Source of the DNA: Rickettsia typhi
Lineage (GTDB): Bacteria > Pseudomonadota > Alphaproteobacteria > Rickettsiales > UBA1997
Assembly (NCBI GenBank): GCA_945888585.1
Contig: CAMDAI010000075.1
Location: 1-6,423, forward strand
Reading direction: 5' to 3'
DNA length: 6,423 nt
Part shown: one piece after another, positions 4,605 through 6,423 of the stretch
How positions within the stretch are numbered: position 1 is the stretch's first letter
How the letters are laid out: every line of letters begins with the position of its first letter
Notes under the pieces: generated by a model
Database searches by the model: none
Told to the model about the DNA's origin: nothing
What the model saw: only the letters and a program-made list of their open reading frames with translations
Translations under genes and position numbers: made by a program

Positions 4605-5804
4605 ATGAGTAATTATAAAAATAAAACGATCAATCATAAGAAAATTAAATTAGAAACTAAAATGATACGTGGTGGCACGCTTAGATCTAATTTTGGTGAA
4701 ACAAGTGAGGCGATTTTTCTTAATTCTGGTTTTTGTTATAATTCTGCTGAAATAGCCGAGAGTAGATTCAATGGAGAAGAACCTGGTTTTGTCTATTCAA
4801 GATATTTAAACCCAACTTTAAAAATATTAGAAGATCGTTTAGCTCTATTAGAAGACGCACCTGCAGCTTGTGTTATGGCAAGTGGTATGGCTGCAGTTTT
4901 TGCATCAATTATGTGTCAAATTAAAGCTGGTGATCATTTTATTGCCTCAAAAGTTTTATTTGGTTCTTGTTATCATATTGCTACTAAAATTTTACCTAAT
5001 TATGGTATTGAGGTTTCTTTAGTTGATGGTACTGACCTTGATGCTTGGAAAAAAGCTTTTCGTAAAAATACTAAAGTAGTTTTTATTGAAACCCCTGCTA
5101 ATCCAAATCTAGAAATTGTTGATATTAAGGCAATTGCTGCTTTATGTAAAAAACATAAAGCTCAATTAATTGTAGATAATATTTTTGCTTCGCCTTATGT
5201 ACAAAAACCTTTTGAGCTTGGTGCGGATATAGTGGTTTACTCTACTACCAAACACATGGATGGACAGGGCAGAACTTTGGGAGGATGCGTTTTGGGAAGT
5301 GAAGAGTTTATCAAAGATATTTTATTACCATTTCATAGACATACTGGTCCAGCTCTTAGTCCATTCAATGCCTGGATAATTTTAAAAAGTTTGGAAACTT
5401 TTAGCTTAAGGATTGAGCGTCATTGTCAAAATGCTGAAAAGATTGCTAAATTTTTAGAATCACATAAAAAAATTAAAAAAGTTTTATATCCATCTCTATC
5501 TTCCCATCCCCAGCATAAGATTGCTATGAAGCAAATGAAAAATGGTGGTCCTATGGTTTCTTTTGAAGTTAATGGAAGTAAAAAGGATGCTTTTGCTTTT
5601 ATGAATAGGTTATCTATCATTGATATATCAAATAATTTAGGTGATGCTAAATCTTTAATTACTCATCCGGCCACTACAACTCATTCCAATATGGCAAAAG
5701 AAGAACAGGAAAAAATTGGCATTACTAAAACCATGTGTCGTTTATCTGTTGGATTGGAAAATGTTGATGATCTGATTCAAGATTTAAATAATGCATTATC
5801 ATAA
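4605..5804 (+). CDS. metZ: O-succinylhomoserine sulfhydrylase MetZ (PLP-dependent)
   Basis: Cytosolic enzyme of the Cys/Met-metabolism PLP family that converts O-succinylhomoserine and sulfide to homocysteine, bypassing cystathionine. From ATG 4605 it has 399 residues, the usual size for MetZ and shorter than most MetY. Visible features: VYSRYLNPT at 63-71 (a PLP phosphate/active-site loop Tyr and Arg), ASGMAA at 92-97, FIETPANPNLEI at 160-171, and VDNIFASP at 190-197, whose Asp191 contacts the PLP ring nitrogen. The Schiff-base lysine is Lys216 in STTKHMDGQGR; the GQGR...LGG continuation is typical of MetZ. LITHPATTTH at 351-360 and RLSVGLEN at 379-386 complete the family pattern. TTG 4575 would extend it by 10 residues but would be essentially leaderless. 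No clear SD is seen. Substrate preference (succinyl or acetyl) cannot be settled by eye. Confidence 0.93.
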   Translation: MSNYKNKTINHKKIKLETKMIRGGTLRSNFGETSEAIFLNSGFCYNSAEIAESRFNGEEPGFVYSRYLNPTLKILEDRLALLEDAPAACVMASGMAAVFASIMCQIKAGDHFIASKVLFGSCYHIATKILPNYGIEVSLVDGTDLDAWKKAFRKNTKVVFIETPANPNLEIVDIKAIAALCKKHKAQLIVDNIFASPYVQKPFELGADIVVYSTTKHMDGQGRTLGGCVLGSEEFIKDILLPFHRHTGPALSPFNAWIILKSLETFSLRIERHCQNAEKIAKFLESHKKIKKVLYPSLSSHPQHKIAMKQMKNGGPMVSFEVNGSKKDAFAFMNRLSIIDISNNLGDAKSLITHPATTTHSNMAKEEQEKIGITKTMCRLSVGLENVDDLIQDLNNALS

Positions 5805-5826
5805 TTTTGATTTTTAATAACTAGAT

Positions 5827-5839
5827 AGGGGGTTTTTTG
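5827..5839 (+). promoter_or_regulatory. AGGGGG ribosome binding site and TTG start of the response regulator
   Basis: AGGGGG (5827-5832) lies 4 nt before TTG (5837-5839). An in-frame TAG at 5822-5824 blocks any earlier start. No ATG or GTG occurs before the conserved VDDE residues of the receiver domain, so TTG is the only likely start. It lies 32 nt after the metZ stop, which fits co-transcription with metZ. Confidence 0.7.
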
Positions 5840-6423
5840 TCATCTCGTAGGAATATATTAATTGTTGATGATGAACCGCTTCAAACCAAGATTTTTGAAA
5901 AGTTTATCGGTGATATGGATCACAATATTATTGCTGTTGATAGCGGTAAGAAGGTTCTTGATTTTTTTCTTAAGAAAAAACTAGTCAGAGATAATTTAGC
6001 AGTTCATGATATTGACGTAATGTTGCTTGATCTTTCAATGCCGGAAATTGATGGTTTAACTTTACTTAAAGAAATTGTGCCATTCAAAGGTGACCTGCAA
6101 GTTATTGTACTAACTGCTACTAATAATATTTCTATGGCGGTTGCTGCTATTAGTCTAGGTGCGATTGACTACATTGTTAAGGGTGAAAAAGATGTTTATG
6201 CCAGAGTTATCACTTCTATTAATAACGCCATTGAAAAAAGAAATTTAAAATATCAACTTTCTACCATGGAAAGACATGGGAAAGATCAAGTTTCCTTTAC
6301 TGATATAATTGGTAAAAGTGATCCGATAATGTTGGCATTAGCATTAGCAAAGAAAATTGCCAATTCATCTATTTCAGTTCTGATTGAAGGCCCAAATGGA
6401 GTTGGTAAAGAATTATTAGCTAG
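5837..6423 (+). CDS. Sigma-54-type response regulator, N-terminal part (cut by window end)
   Basis: Two-component response regulator of the NtrC/TacA class that would activate sigma-54 promoters. There are 195 complete codons and the frame is open to the end of the window. The receiver domain (about 6-125) shows ILIVDDE with Asp11 and Asp12, the phospho-acceptor Asp65 in LLDLSMPEIDG, Thr93 in VLTAT and Lys115 in DYIVK, so all catalytic positions are present. A linker helix follows at about 125-150. The AAA+ domain then opens with FTDIIGKSDPIM at 154-165 and the Walker A GPNGVGKE at 185-192, where most relatives have GESGTGKE. The GAFTGA loop, Walker B and the DNA-binding domain lie beyond the window, so sigma-54 contact is assumed. 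The general layout resembles Caulobacter TacA, but I do not assign a gene name. The start is TTG. Confidence 0.9.
   Translation, partial: MSSRRNILIVDDEPLQTKIFEKFIGDMDHNIIAVDSGKKVLDFFLKKKLVRDNLAVHDIDVMLLDLSMPEIDGLTLLKEIVPFKGDLQVIVLTATNNISMAVAAISLGAIDYIVKGEKDVYARVITSINNAIEKRNLKYQLSTMERHGKDQVSFTDIIGKSDPIMLALALAKKIANSSISVLIEGPNGVGKELLA

Overview
The window is AT-rich (about two thirds A+T by eye) and every recognisable gene lies on the + strand. The proteins look alphaproteobacterial. MraZ starts MALFLSTFINKID, RlpA carries the YKIGQPYEIKGVTYYP segment before its barrel, FtsL has the LTRPERL segment, and MetW and MetZ have typical proteobacterial motifs. High A+T together with a broken division cluster suggests a reduced or host-associated lineage such as Rickettsiales or Holosporales. 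That placement is inference; no rRNA or other decisive marker is present.

Layout: (1) 1-551, the C-terminal half of an NhaA Na+/H+ antiporter. (2) 552-816, a non-coding gap that ends in a 10-bp-phased CCA/TGG array, very probably the MraZ operator. (3) 817-2816, the head of the division and cell wall (dcw) cluster: mraZ, rsmH and ftsL. A long hairpin sits between mraZ and rsmH. (4) 2817-2928, a gap with a 22-codon ORF and two small hairpins, where ftsI would normally begin. (5) 2929-3684 metW, 3809-4465 rlpA and 4605-5804 metZ. (6) From 5837 to the end, the first 195 codons of a sigma-54-type response regulator that starts at TTG.

Functionally, mraZ-rsmH-ftsL links transcriptional control of the division cluster, 16S rRNA methylation and divisome assembly. 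RlpA, a septal lytic transglycosylase, fits the same theme. MetW and MetZ belong to methionine synthesis (the O-acyl-homoserine route), but metX, the usual neighbour of metW, is not here. Promoter-like sequences precede rlpA and metZ, and the regulator follows metZ after only 32 nt.

The best candidates for new biology are regulatory. One is the hairpin that, if folded, would place an AGGAGG Shine-Dalgarno sequence 8 nt from the otherwise SD-less rsmH start. The other is the seven-position helically phased MraZ-type array. I see no mobile element, CRISPR array, tRNA or rRNA, and no convincing intrinsic terminator.
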